From: Puccinellia tenuiflora
Lineage: Eukaryota > Streptophyta > Magnoliopsida > Poales > Poaceae
Length of the DNA stretch: 64,000 bases
Assembly: GCA_012064385.1 (NCBI GenBank)
Contig: QRDG01001905.1
Location: 54,759 to 118,758, forward strand
Direction of reading: 5' to 3'
The notes beneath the pieces were generated by a model. It was not told the DNA's origin, did no database searches, and saw nothing but the letters and a program-made list of their open reading frames with translations. This document shows, piece by piece, positions 23,808 to 35,116 of this stretch (positions within the stretch are counted from its first letter, which is position 1; each line of letters opens with the position of its first letter). Both the position numbers and the translations under genes were made by a program.

Positions 23808-24791
23808 GAACCGGCCACTTTCCGATAGTCGACTCCTCTGTACTCCTCTCCTCTCGTCTCAGTTTGAGATTCGTCTCGAGGCTTCCTCTGCCGCCCCTAT
23901 CCTTTCTCCTCTTCGGCGGCACTGCCGGCCGGCGAGTAGATGGGTTAGGTGGTCTGGCCTCTCCTGTATATACTGTATTAGGTAGTAGTAGATCTGGTTT
24001 GCCTCTATGGCGGTTTGGCCTTGTGCTGGAGTTGTCTCGCCCACTGCGGCTGCTAGCGAGCAGCAGCTGTAGTTTGCTGGTTCTCTTCATCTTCTTGCTT
24101 CTGTGGTGGAGGAGGAAGGTGGGGTACGGATCTGCAGGGCGAATAAATAAGCTCGAGGCGTGGCCGGGCTCTGATGTTTCCTTCAGATCTGGCCGTCATG
24201 GAGACGGACAGGAGTGGGGAATGGCGGGATTCGGCAACGTTGGTGTGGATCTGGTGTTGGAGGTTTGGCTTCTTGAACTCTTTTCTTCCTGCTTCAATCA
24301 AGGTGATGGGGGTGGAGGAGGAGGGCAAAGGAGGTCTCAATCCTTTCGATTGGGTCGAGCATCATCCACTGCAGCATCTCCATTGAAGCTATGGCGCAGT
24401 CCATAGTTGGACGAAGGCGCTCTGCAGGCTTCCTTGCTGCAGGATCTTATGGCCGAAGGACGGCCATCCAATCATTTATTCCCAGCCCGAAGATGGCATC
24501 AAGGGAGGCAGTGCTGCTTCACCATGGTGTCCGCGCCGTCTTCGTCCTCAAGGCTTTGGAGGAGGAGGTGCGGCGGCGTCGCAACCCCAAGTGGCGAAGT
24601 CCCCGGTGGCGGTGGCGTTGAATCTGTGCTGGAGCTGCAATATGGACCTGATCGCGTTTTCAGTTTCCCTGTAGGGTCCTCCATGTAAAATCCAGGGATT
24701 GGATTGTTATTTCCTATTCTTTGTGTCCCCTGTTGGGCTGTATGATGTTGATGTTTATCTAATATATAGTCAGCTTTTATGTTCAAAAAAA
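23808..24791 (+). mobile_element. Retroposon with 14-bp target duplication and A tail
   Basis: The sequence aaccacaaaccttt occurs at 23793-23806 and again at 24792-24805, flanking a segment that ends in about nine A. A variable-length target duplication plus an A tail is the signature of LINE-driven insertion. The body is moderately GC-rich, with short open frames but no domain I recognise. It could be a non-autonomous LINE derivative or a reverse-transcribed host transcript. Confidence 0.7.
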
Positions 24792-24950
24792 AACCACAAA
24801 CCTTTAGTGGCTCAACTCGACCAATGTGCTGCTCCTTCCTAAGAAAGTTGATGCCAAAGAAATTACAAATTTGTGTAACATTATTTGATCCATGTCATGG
24901 CCAAGATTATTGCCAAGTTGATGTCTCGAAGACTTGCGTTGTTAATAAAA

Positions 24951-25310
24951 CTAGAAATATTCCCCGCGCGTTGCAGCGGACCCTGCAGAACTATATCACG
25001 TAAATAAAAGGGTATACCAATATGATATATTAAATTGTTTAAAGTAATATACAAATTAAATTTGCCAAGACTAAATTTTATTCGACATGAATACATGAAA
25101 TACGTGTGTATTAAAAATATAATAACATGGACAAATAAATGATTAAAATATAGGATGATGTGGAGTTTGCATGTAGAGATAAATAAATATTAGTGGAGAT
25201 GACATGAACAATTGATTGGCTAATGAAATAGATGATGTGGATAGCTTACATGTTGAGATAGAAAAATCATAAATGAAGTTAGTGGGGTTTTGCTTTATAA
25301 GAGGTATAGA
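24951..25310 (-). mobile_element. Short non-autonomous Helitron
   Basis: On the minus strand it starts TCTATACCTCTTATAAAGC (25310 downward) and ends GGGGAATATTTCTAG at 24951, with a short GC hairpin (ccgc/gcgg around tgcaac) just before the end. It lies between A and T, as Helitrons insert, and splits LINE coding sequence. At 360 bp it carries no coding region and must have been moved by another element's protein. Confidence 0.85.
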
Positions 25311-25932
25311 TTCCAGAGCATCTATGACAACTTCATGTTCGTCCAGAATTTTGCAAAGAAAATTACACTACAATAAGAAGACAACCCTCTTCTTCAAGTT
25401 AGACCTGCGCGTAGGCTTTTGATTTGGTCAGATGAGACAACGTATTGGACCTCCTTCACTGAGAGTATTCCCTCCTAGTTTCAGATACCGGGTCGCTGCC
25501 TTGCTCTTGACATCCACCTCCTACGTGATTCTTCAATGGAGCTCCCCAATCCCTGGTCAAGTACGGGTGATGGATAAGACACGTGGAACCTCTACCCCAT
25601 GCCATTTGTGATCGCGATCGACCTCTACAACTGCTTCTCTACATGACCACTAGTCAAGTCCGACTTTGAAACATCCACGACAAGGGCGCATAGCTTAGGG
25701 CATGCATGTACGCTAGTGACGTGGCCAATTTCATTCTGGAACTTCCTAGGATCTTTGGTATTTTTTGTGTGTTCACCGGCCTAGTTACCAACTTCAAGAA
25801 AAGACTAGCTGATCGTATTCAATGCCAAATTTTAAGCTTCGATGACACCCTTCCCCATCACTGTCATCAGGTATTGGGTTTCCACTCTTTATTAATAAGA
25901 TCAAGCGCATCCACTTCCAACATACTAGGGAT

Positions 25933-27214
25933 TGATGCGTGTAAATTATATACATTTTTATCCATGTCTATACAGTATATTTGTCATTAAAATGGCAAGA
26001 AATTAACTCTATACCTTCAATTAATCATTAATGAGCAATTTATTTTGCAAATATCCTTACAAATTATTTTCTTGCAGTTTTGGACGAAAAATGAAAATAT
26101 CAATCAGATATGGGAAGAATCACCTGATTGGAAGTTTTCCAACTTAACGAGGCCCCAAAGCCAAGCGTCAGGAGACATAACAACCACTGGTACGGTTGGG
26201 AGTGACCGTCATAGCCGCCGTACCAAAATTCGGTGGCTTCGTCATCAAACCGAGAAACTTTCATCAAAGGCCCAGAGGCTAATTCATATCAGAACACACC
26301 GAAAACCTAATCTCGTCCACTTCCTCTATAAGAAAGAGGGGGAACGCTACCAGAGAAAGCCGCCATCCATTGTTTCCACCACAAAGTGCTGCCCCTATCA
26401 CCGTTCCATCTCCCCTAGCCATCTCCATAATCATACTCTACTTGTAATCTATATCTCTTTGCATTTGGAATCATTGTAAGAATTATCAATCATTCATCTT
26501 CAAGTACAATTTTATACAGTATTTTCTATAGTTGATCTAATCATGATGTGTAGTAGTCCAGTACGCGGGCTGGAGGCTGAGGCCTAGCCTCACGGTGTTT
26601 GTGCACCTTTTATTCATGGAATATTAGTTTAAATAGTTCTATATGTTGCATATGTATGTTCTTTTGTCTATGCTCGCTCCTAGGACCTGTCAGGTACCTA
26701 AGACCCTGAAGAGTGATCAAGGTAGAGGCATTGCAAAGGAGAGCGGAATGCTCTGTGTGAAACCAGGTGAGAGGAAGGGGAGTATTATAGCTGAAAGTGA
26801 TTCTCTGGAGAACCACAATGATGTCACCGAACTGAATGCTTTTGTCTGTTTATTCTTAACAACTGAGACAACTCCGCAAGACGGACTAGGGCCAAGGTGA
26901 CATCAGGACGCACTGCTCTCATATATCCCTACTATCATATAAACGATTTGTCACTAACAGTATTTAATATTATCTTTATTATCCCTTATTGTTTGTGCAC
27001 ATCTGTAGGGAAAACCTTAAGCCCCGGCCTATTTTAATCCATTGATACAACTCCTTTTCAAGAACAAGATTGTTCTAGTAAACAAAGGTTATTTAAGCTT
27101 TCTTAGACTTTTTAGAAATCACACCGTCAAGCAACTACTTCCCGGTTCGATAAACCTAGGGTCTCTTAGGGAAAAAGCTATATACTACAGATGCAATCTA
27201 GATCAAACGTATCA
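25933..27214 (+). mobile_element. Solo LTR of unidentified family
   Basis: Starts TGATGCGTGTAAATTATA and ends CAAACGTATCA, so the termini are inverted (TGATGCGT against TGATACGT). The flanking pentamers are gggat and aggac, equal apart from two transitions. A TATA-like cctctataagaaag lies near 26326. LINE coding sequence flanks it on both sides. No internal retrotransposon region remains. Confidence 0.65.
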
Positions 27215-28560
27215 AGGACAAGATAGGAAGCATAATGGGCATACAGGAAGAACTTAACAGTCGTGGGGTGCAAGGTCTATGTTAGATCAATATTGATTGT
27301 GGTGGCAATCTACCACATGATGCCACTCGTGAGCCCTTCCTGTGTTAAGAGCAGCTTTGAGAAACTCGGGAGAGCCTTCTTGTTGGACGAATGAAAAAAA
27401 AATTGATGGTAAGTGTAAAGTTAACTAGGAGGTCATCTTTAGACTAACCAAGCTTGGTGGACTTTGTATTTTTCATCTCGAGAGATTTGCTCGTGCACTG
27501 GGCGCGTCTGTGATGGACTGATGGTCGTGGCTTGCATGGACTGTACCAGAAATATTTAGGTTGGGTTGAGGAACCCATGTGATGAGACTGACATGGAGTT
27601 GTTCTATGTCACCGCGACAATTTCCAATCGCAGTGATGAAAGGCTAGTTTTTGATACTTGGTGCTGGCTTGGGGGCAAAAGGGCAAAGGATTGCGCACCC
27701 CTCATTTTTGAAATCTTTTAAAGAAAATTCACAAGGTCACATAGCTCTACACTTCAATGCATGGATTGGCCACATTATCTTTTATTATGGCCTCTCGGTT
27801 GACCACCTTTAGCAATTCATCAGTCTTTGATCTTTGATTGAGAATGTCAATTTAGTCCCGGATACGGAGGACACAAACATTGAAACTTTACTTCCAATGC
27901 TATTTACTCGACATACAAAGCTCAGTTTTTTTGGGGCCACCTTAGTGAACATTTATCCCTCTATGTGGCAGGTTTGGGCGACGTCCAAATACAAGCTATC
28001 CGCATGGCTTGTCATCCAGAACCAAGTTTGGACTTCTTACCACATTCAGCATTGTGGATGGCCAAACCGTGGGGTATTCCCACTATGCTCTTATGCTCAT
28101 AGGACGGCGGCTCACTTTCTCTTCCAATGTCACTAATCAATTAGATTTGTAACATGGCCATCAATTGGATTGCAACACTCAACGTGCAATCTGTTTCTTG
28201 GCAAGGTTTCTCTAATGGCAGAGTTTATCATATCCATTACTCTTCATTGGTTATAATTTTCTACTAGAGCCCTTCTTCTTATTTATTTTTGCGATCTGAC
28301 TTCTTATTTAAGGAAAAACCAAGGTTTTTGCCACTTTCAGGAGAAAATTGCACGGTTTTGCAAGCCAGCACATCACCAAGAAGGAGAATCTATTTCACAG
28401 TGGGGGTACAATACAACAAACACAAGCCGTGGTGGAATCGGATCTACAGAACACAACATAAGCAAGTGGAAAACGCGAAATGCCCTGACACAAAGAGGAG
28501 CTCAATAAAAACTCGAGCTGAACAGCCGGAGAAGGGAAACAACGCAGCACTGCCTCTCGC

Positions 28561-29403
28561 CTAGCCCATCAGGGCGAGGCCCACAAGCCCCGCGGCCCCA
28601 ACCAGCGAGCCCATCAGGAAGCGGGTCTCGATAGCGCTGGCCCCGCCGTCGACGCTGTCAGCTGTTTTACCCGAGGTCGGCGCCGCCGTGGTCGTCGTGG
28701 CCGGTGTGGACGTCGAGGGCGTATCGGGGATGGGCTCCGAAGGCTCCTCCGACGGTGCTTCCGGTGTCGCTGCGGGGGCCGTGGGGGTTGTGGTGGCCGC
28801 GGGGGAGACCTTGACGGCGAGCTTCATGCCGCCGGCGCAGTGGCCGGTGGCGCCGCAGATGAAGTAGCGCGTGCCGGGCTTGGTGAGCTCGATCTTGGTG
28901 TCCTGGTCGCTGTACGACTGGATGGAGTTGGTGGCGGAGCAGGCGCTGTAGTCCGCCGATCCCACCTCCGCCACGTTGTGCGACGCGCCGTACTGGAACA
29001 CTGCACGCACATCATAAAGAATCAGCGAACTACTCCACTCTCGGTCAGCCAGTCAGCCTCGCCGACCTAGGCATAGTCTGCACGACCCATCAGGTACGTT
29101 ATGGGCAGCCACGGCGCCATTGGCACGAACATGGACACCCATACGGCCATACTGCATTTTTTTTACAAACGACTGAAATACGGCCATACTGCATGATTGT
29201 ATGCATTACAGTACACATTGGTACTGCACCTACGTACCGAGTGTGTCACCGACGTTGAAGGTTTTATCACTTGCCCAGGTGCTGTAGTCCACGCCGCTGG
29301 CCCAGCCGGACGAGTCGCCGACGGTGTAGTCCACGGCGTGCGCCGGCGCCGCGATCGCGGCCAAGAGCACGAGACCTGCAGCTAAAAGTCCGTGTCCAGC
29401 CAT
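28561..29403 (-). CDS. Phytocyanin (uclacyanin-like), GPI-anchored blue copper protein
   Basis: Two exons: 29403-29238 and 29000-28561, joined across a GT-AG intron (29237-29001) that splits a valine codon; product 201 residues. Residues 1-23 are a signal peptide. The plastocyanin-like domain follows (VDYTVGDSSGW start). Copper ligands read as His63, Cys104, His109 and Met114 (FICGATGHCAGGMKL), with Cys76-Cys110 as the expected disulfide. Met at the axial position fits the uclacyanin/plantacyanin type rather than stellacyanins. A Pro/Ala/Thr/Ser linker with arabinogalactan-type modules comes next, then a hydrophobic GPI tail ending GLVGLALMG. Role: an extracellular membrane-anchored electron-transfer or signalling protein of the wall; the exact partner is unknown. 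Confidence 0.93.
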
Positions 29404-29498
29404 GAAAGAATTAATACTGACTGTCCTTCGAGTTTTGGGTTGTGGAATGCGAGTGCAAGGTGTTGTAAGTGATGGGAGTGATCCCCGGCGGTTAATGG

Positions 29499-29506
29499 AT
29501 ATATAG
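29499..29506 (-). promoter_or_regulatory. TATA box of the phytocyanin gene
   Basis: TATATATC read on the minus strand in the context cctatatatcc, about 95 bp upstream of the ATG. Confidence 0.65.
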
Positions 29507-29672
29507 GATCGGCGAAGCGGTGCAGGTACTCCTAACGAAGGCGGTTTGGTTTGGTTCGGTTTGGTTTGATTTGGTCGGGTGCAGTAGTTGGGTTAGTTGT
29601 GCTCGTCACCGGCTCTCTTCTCTTTTGCCGTCCAGTGTCCACTGATTCCTCGAACAAATCACTAGCTACTGG

Positions 29673-29870
29673 CAGTGGCGTATGTAGGAAAAAATTGAAG
29701 GATGGGCACACTGTAATAAAAATGTCGCACCACGATTTTTTTTCCAAATAAATAGTATAAATAGCACAGGATGACCCAACAAACATGGGTGTATGTGAGG
29801 GGGTCCAAAAAATTCTGAAAATTCTGGGTGGGCCACGGCCCCCCCTGCCCACCCGCTAGATACGCCCCTG
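29673..29870. mobile_element. hAT-type MITE
   Basis: Ends CAGTGGCGTATGTAGG and, reverse-complemented, CAGGGGCGTATCTAGCG. Flanked by the 8-bp duplication gctactgg/gctactga (one mismatch), the size typical of hAT elements. Length 198 bp, no coding content. It lies about 270 bp upstream of the phytocyanin start. Confidence 0.85.
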
Positions 29871-29878
29871 GCTACTGA

Positions 29879-30351
29879 CATGGGTTGCTGGTACCGATGG
29901 CGCTCGTTTAGTCGATCACAATATCAGATCAAATACGTTAGCGCTACGGATGAAAATATTCGCTACTCACTATATCCACCTTTGTTTGTCAACTCATATG
30001 AACTAGCTAATCGATCTTTATGGTAACAGAAAGACACAATGTAATTTGATAGCAAAACATCAAAGGAATACGCTATAGATGAGATGGAAGGAAATGTGGA
30101 TAGTTTGTGGCTACAACTTTTTCTCTACTCTCTAGCCGAAAGAGGTAAAAAGGTAGTACTAAGAAGATGGCAAGGTGGCAACTGTTTGTTGAACCGTTCA
30201 ACAGACCAATTAATTTAATTCCTACACGTCGACTTAACTTAATCTGATTGATTAGCTTATTTTCCTTTTCATGCAGGTCGGCAGGTGAGGTGGTAGGCAT
30301 CATTCAGTCTTTTCTTTAGCTGAATGTAAAGAAAGCTTTGGACTCCGTATA
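29879..30351. other. Intergenic, nothing recognised
   Basis: AT-rich, without gene or repeat ends that I can support. Confidence 0.5.
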
Positions 30352-30359
30352 CTGGCCGG

Positions 30360-30629
30360 CAAGGACGGATCCAGAAATTTAATTTTAGGTGTTTAAATTC
30401 CAATGATCACAGAATATAAATGTGAAAAACAGAAATTGTTGCAAACGATAATGGCAGTAAAAGTACAAATTCAAGGTTTGAACTCAAGTTAGACGAGAAA
30501 CACGACGTATACATGCTAAGAAATATCACAAATGATACATAGTTCCACTATACACTATGTATATTATTTTTATGCAGAAAATTTGGGTGTATATCTGTAC
30601 ACCCATGACCTATTGTGGATTTGTCCTTG
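30360..30629. mobile_element. Terminal-inverted-repeat element, hAT-like (candidate)
   Basis: Ends CAAGGACGGATCCAGAAAT and, reverse-complemented, CAAGGACAAATCCACAA. Length 270 bp. Flanking octamers do not match, so the family is inferred only from the terminal CA(A)GG-type sequence. Confidence 0.55.
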
Positions 30630-30647
30630 TATGTTGGGACTATCTTA

Positions 30648-31352
30648 GAGCAAGTGTAATGAAGGCTTTATAGCCGAGTGGAGATTTCGTGCTCCCGAGC
30701 TCCAGTGATCCTGATATTTTTTTAAATTCAAAACAAAATCGATTTTTAATATTTTTTGAAAAAATCCCGGATGTAGCCAATGGTGTATTTCACAAACGTG
30801 CAAAAATCAACTTCTAATACTTTGTATTCTAAGTTACACAAAAATAAAAAAAAATAGTGTGGATCTCAGTATGCATATTTCAAATCTCCAAATTTTATAA
30901 GATTTTGTCATTTTTAAGTAGCTCAGAGTACAAAGTATTTAAAGTTGATATTTTGCATTATGGGATACAACATTGGCTACATCCCGGATTTTTTTCTATT
31001 TTTTTGAACTCGTGAATATAGTTTTTGATTTAATAAAATACCACGATCACTCGAGCTCAGGAGCGAAAGAAAGTTTTTGATTTATAGCCCGTCTATGTGG
31101 CATTTTTGCCTATGTAGAGGAAAGAGATCACATGGAAAAATTGAGTGAGTGGGCTCTAACCTCCAATGCAAGAGACCATCTCTACGTGTGGTTTTAAGAA
31201 ATTTAATAAATCTCTGGAGAAAAATAGAGAGAAAGTTCTACAAAGTAACAATCTAATAGCCAACTTTATAGCCCACCTTACCATATGAGTGGATTTAAAT
31301 GTGGGCTACAGATTACATGGCAGTTGTATATAGCCAGCAGTTGGCCATACTA
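30648..31352. mobile_element. Tourist-type MITE, interrupted and truncated
   Basis: Begins GAGCAAGTGTAATGAAGGC after a TTA and runs to the TTA that the Harbinger element used at 31353. A MULE-type MITE is inserted at 30676-31080. The right terminus is not seen, probably lost or displaced by the Harbinger insertion. Confidence 0.6.
30676..31080. mobile_element. MULE-type foldback MITE, copy 1
   Basis: Flanked by the 9-bp duplication tttatagcc (30667-30675 and 31081-31089). Terminal repeats match in inverse: ttcgtgctcccgagctccag against tttcgctcctgagctcgag. The interior also folds back (gtagccaatggtgtat against atacaacattggctac), so the whole element is a long imperfect palindrome. Confidence 0.85.
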
Positions 31353-31930
31353 TTAGAGCATATTTAGCAGAGCCCGTAAAACGCCCAGCCCTAAAAATAA
31401 CTGCCAGTTTAAGGTTTTTAGCAAAAAGGGACTCGCGCAGATCCCGTATAATTGGAAAACCAAAAAATAGTTAGTGTTCCCCTGAAAGGAAACCCCAATT
31501 GCCTCATATGTTTGGTTATCTCGTCCTTATTTCATTTCCCCCATCCCTTTGAAATTTTGGTCCCGCCGAAGTTTCATCTGTGACATCCATTCCGCTGCAT
31601 CTCATCATCGATTCGAGATGTCACCCACCACGCCGCAATGGCGAATAGACCTAGGGTTTTCCACCTATTTTTACCACCCCTTTGGGAGGTCGCGGGTGGC
31701 TTTTCCCTCCCGCCTTCTTGGCCGGAGCAGCCCGCCATGCATCCGTCACGGAGCTTCACGCAAGGCCTTGTGTCGCTCGGAATAGGCGCCTTCGAGCGTG
31801 ATTGAGCCGCAGATTTTTCGGTGCCATGGATTTGGGGACACATATTTGAGGCCAACATCGGCCGCTGCCAAAAGGTAAAATTTCTTTCGATTTGTAGTTT
31901 AGAAATCAAGGGAATTTTATTATTTTGTAG

Positions 31931-33136
31931 ATGGATTTTGATTGGGACTCGTCATCGTCATCCTCGGAGAATAATTCCGACATAGAAAATTTGATTCGCG
32001 ACGATGATGTCGAGCACCTCATCATGGTGCTCGTCGTAAAAAACTTGAGAATGGCAAGAAGGAGAAAGCATCGAGGATCGACGGTTGACCATCTTTGCAT
32101 TCCACGCAACCGATCTGTCGGCCATGAAATTCTTATGAAAGATTATTTTGCCAAGGTTTGCACCTACCCGCCTCATCTCTTCCATAGATATTATCGAATG
32201 CGAAGAGTTCTTTTTTTTCATATTGTGGAAGCTTGCGAGCAAAACTCTCATTTTTTCACTCGCCGGAGGAATGCTGCCGGTTTATTTGGATTTAGTTCGC
32301 ATCAAAAAATATCATCGGCAATGAGAGTGGTAGCATAGAATCTTTCGGCTGACATATACCTATATATACATTCGCATTGGAGAAGATACCATGCTCAAGT
32401 GCGTGCGTTTGTTTGTGAAGGTGTTGATCCGAGTGTTTGGTCTCGAGTACCTCCGAGCTCCCAATGAGGATGACACAACAAGAGAATGGCGAGGCATTCT
32501 TGGGAGCGTGGATTGCATGCACTAGAGGTGAAAGAACTGCCCTGCGGCATAGCATGCGAAGTACACCAGCCATCATCGTGATCAAACTATTGTGCTTGAA
32601 ATAGTGGCTTTCAAGGACTTGTGGATTTGGCATTGACTTTTTGGTTTGTAGGTGTCCCTCAATGATGTCGATGTTATGCAGAGGTCTCATCTTTTTGCTA
32701 GGCTTGCTAGTAGAGATGCTCCGGGTTGCAACTACACCGTCAATGGACATGACTATATCATGGGGTATTATCTAGCCGACGGTAATTATCCTTCGTGGTC
32801 AATATTTGTGAAGGCCATCCAACATCCTCAAGGTAAAAAGAAATTTGTTTTTCCACAAGTTCAAGAAGCATGCCGAAAGGAATTTGAGAGCACATTTGGT
32901 GTGTTGCAAGCTCGTTTTGCCATTTTTCGAGGTCAACATGTTTCTGGGATAAGAAATCCCTCCCAAATATCATAACGACATGTGTGATTCTACACAACAT
33001 GACGGTCAAGGATGAGAGAGATTTAACTTGGAGTTTTTTTGTTACAATGTTGGTAGCCCTGTCAAACCTAGCATGAACCCGGACAAGATCCAAACATTTC
33101 TTAGACCTACCGGCAGATTGAAGACAAGGACACACA
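31931..33136 (+). pseudogene. PIF/Harbinger transposase, disrupted
   Basis: Plant Harbinger-type DDE transposase fragments. The N-terminal piece runs from MDFDWDSSSSSSENNSD to a stop near 32338. A later piece at 32652-32975 reads NGHDYIMGYYLADGNYPSW and GVLQARFAIFRGQ, typical of the C-terminal half of this family. Stops and frameshifts separate them, and the segment between (32340-32650) is only partly readable. The family excises and reinserts DNA at TTA sites. A CACTA element is inserted near the 3' end of the frame, at IEDKDTHT; the last dozen codons, including a DDLIDNQWQL-like piece and stop, reappear at 50217-50259. Dead copy. Confidence 0.85.
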
Positions 33137-33157
33137 CACTACCAGGGAAAGGCCTAT

Positions 33158-33356
33158 TAGTGGCGCACCTTTTTGGAATTCTGTGGCGCATCCTGGAAAA
33201 AGTGGGATGCGCCACAGAATTCTCGCCACTAAATTATATTTCTGTGGCGCACGCCGGTGGTGCGCCACAGAAATGTCAAGATTATGTGGCACATCCCACT
33301 ACCGTGCGCCACAAAAATATTTCAGTGGCGCATCCCACTACTATGCGCCACAGAAT
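33158..33356. repeat. Left subterminal hairpin array of the CACTA element
   Basis: Repeated tgtggcgcat and atgcgccaca motifs in inverted pairs (for example 33182-33216). In CACTA elements such subterminal motifs are binding sites for the TnpA-type protein. Confidence 0.85.
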
Positions 33357-33380
33357 TTTTTTTGAAGTTCAAAAAAAGGG

Positions 33381-33420
33381 CGGCCAGATCTAGATCCAGA
33401 TCTGGATCTAGATCTGGCCG
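33381..33420. repeat. Perfect 40-bp palindrome
   Basis: The left arm cggccagatctagatccaga is followed directly by its exact reverse complement with no spacer. It lies just inside the left hairpin array. Confidence 0.95.
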
Positions 33421-33499
33421 TCGGAATTTCACCGGAATTTTGTCGGAATTTTGTCGGAGCTAGTCGGAGGCCGTGTTGCCGTGGGTGGAGGATGGTGGT

Positions 33500-33876
33500 C
33501 GCCGAAAATGGTGGAGGAGGAGAAGGATGTCGCCGGAGGAGGTTGCCGGAGGTGGAGGTGGAGGTCGCCGGAGGTGGAGGTGGAGGTGGAGGAGGAGGTC
33601 GCCGAGGTGGTGGATGAGGTCGCCGGAGGTCGCCGGAGGTGGTGGAGGTCGCCGGGGCGGAGGAGGTCGCCAGGTGGAGGAGGAGGTCGCCGGGGTGGTG
33701 GTGGTGGTGGAGGAGGTCGCCGGAGGTGGTGGTGGAGGAGGAGGAGAGAAGATGTGGAGGAGAGGAGAGGAGAGGAGAGGAGGGGAGAAGATGTGGAGGA
33801 GAAGGGAGAGGAGAAGTGGAGGGAGAATTGGAAGAGAAGGGGAGAGGAGAAGTGGAGGGAGAAGTGGAGGAGAAGG
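33500..33876. repeat. Purine-rich GGAGGT/GTCGCCGGA minisatellite
   Basis: Low-complexity ggaggtggaggtcgccgg and gaggagagg units. The gaagtggagg-type repeat resumes at 49430 on the other side of the gypsy element. Confidence 0.85.
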
Positions 33877-34576
33877 TGTCGTGGTGGGTAGCACGGCATA
33901 TCCATCAGAGACGGAAAAGAGTGTGGGGCAGGCGACGATCGGATGCTCGCGCGGGATTGGGCAACAAACATGCAAACACATGCTAGTTACCCAGGTTCGG
34001 GGCCCTCCTAGTGGAGGTAACACCCCTACGTCCTGCTGTTCTTGCTTGTATTACTTGATCACAGATTCTGGTTACAAAGATTGCTCCTGGAGCTGTATTG
34101 CGGTGGTGCCGGCTTGAGTTGCCAAGCCGACTGGAGGTGGAAGATGGTGATCTACGTATCTCTGTGTGTGTCGCTCCGGGCGTCCCTTCCGCGCTGTGTC
34201 CTCTCTCACTTGCCTCGCGCAGGAGGCCCCTGCATGCTTTATATAGGCAGCATCTAGGGTTTCTGGGTTACAAGGAATGTACACGATTGCCCCTATGACA
34301 TCACTACTCTCTGGAGCCGGCTGGAGCTATCTCATCATTACATTGTAGTAGTAACGCCCGACAGGGGTTGGATGATCCGGGCCTACCAGTACGGACCGGT
34401 CGGTGGGTAGAGGCCGGCTTGAGCCTAATCGGCCGTCCGCCTCCGGGTAGACGAAGCAGCTTGCTTCATCCGGCTGGCTCCAGGCGGCACGCTGCAGCCG
34501 GCACTTGCGTAGCCGGCCCATGTAGTTCTTGAAGAAATGGACCTCTTAGGGATATCCGGGGTTCATATCCCCGACA
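33877..34576 (-). repeat. Gypsy LTR (3' LTR in element sense)
   Basis: 700 bp, TG...CA. By eye it differs from the other LTR at only two positions, both near its left side (catgctag/cacgctag and cctagtgg/cctggtgg). Confidence 0.93.
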
Positions 34577-34588
34577 CTAGCCCCCGAG
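34577..34588 (-). promoter_or_regulatory. Polypurine tract of the gypsy element
   Basis: Read on the minus strand, ctcgggggctag directly precedes the 3' LTR, where plus-strand priming is expected. Confidence 0.7.
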
Positions 34589-34924
34589 ATCGTGGAGTCT
34601 TGCCGGCTTGCCGGGTAGACTTCTCGAGCTTCAATGTTTTGTTTGTGTCGCTGTAGTTGAAGTCGTCCGGCTTGAAGTTTGCCGGATAAGGTGATGGTGG
34701 CCGGAGGCGGCTCGTCCGGCCTGGGGTAGCCGGTCTCCGGTAGTTTTGATGTCTTGGGAATCGTGGGTCGTGACATACGTCAGCCACGTATTACCGCCTA
34801 GTCGTGATGGTTGTGCTCTGCCCGATGTCAGGGGCACGTCGCTTCGGTCTTCGACGGACTGGATCGTCTGTGGCAACTGCCTGTTAGTGGGATCGTCTGC
34901 GGATGGTGCGGTCTGCTCGCGCCC

Positions 34925-34972
34925 CACGTGGCGCGCTGAGCGGTGCGGTTCCGCCTGCCCCGCTTTTAAAGG
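34925..34972 (+). promoter_or_regulatory. G-box and TATA-like motif before the antisense gene
   Basis: CACGTG at 34925-34930 and cttttaaagg at about 34963-34972, roughly 145 bp before the first ATG of the five-exon gene. Suggestive only. Confidence 0.4.
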
Positions 34973-35116
34973 GGAAAAGAGGGGGAAGGTTCAGGGTTAT
35001 CGTTCCCCTCTCCCGCTTCGTCTTCTTCGCCGGTTCTTGCTCCTCTCGCTCCTTGCCGATTTTTCCATCTCGCCGTTTCTGCTCCCGCCTCTCCCATCAC
35101 GGGCAACAGATCTTCC

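Larger units (their letters stand above)
24806..28280 (+). pseudogene. Decayed LINE (plus strand) cut by two insertions
   Basis: Readable ORF2 fragments, in order: LRKLMPKKLQ and HVMAKIIAKLMSRRLA (24835-24945), IYDNFMFVQNFAKKI (25320-25365), a GLVTNFKK piece (about 25780), VVAIYHMMPLVSPS (about 27300), and a zinc-binding end WTSYHIQHCGWPNRG...HFLFQC (28028-28130). They come in the order expected of a plant L1-type reverse transcriptase but in shifting frames with many stops. A Helitron (24951-25310) and a solo LTR (25933-27214) interrupt it. Not functional. Confidence 0.75.

Noticed and set aside
28289..29385. Plus-strand frames opposite the phytocyanin gene
   Set aside because: The minus strand has copper ligands, signal peptide, splice sites and TATA box.
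33158..33356. CRISPR-like palindromic repeats (also 49938-50181)
   Set aside because: Eukaryotic context, irregular spacing, and position at verified CACTA termini explain them as subterminal repeats.
33451..34117. Gly/Arg-rich open frames over the purine-rich minisatellite
   Set aside because: Low-complexity GGAGGT repeats keep all frames open, and they run into the LTR.
34042..34298. Small open frames inside the gypsy LTRs (also 48895-49151)
   Set aside because: They occur identically in both LTRs and have no protein features.
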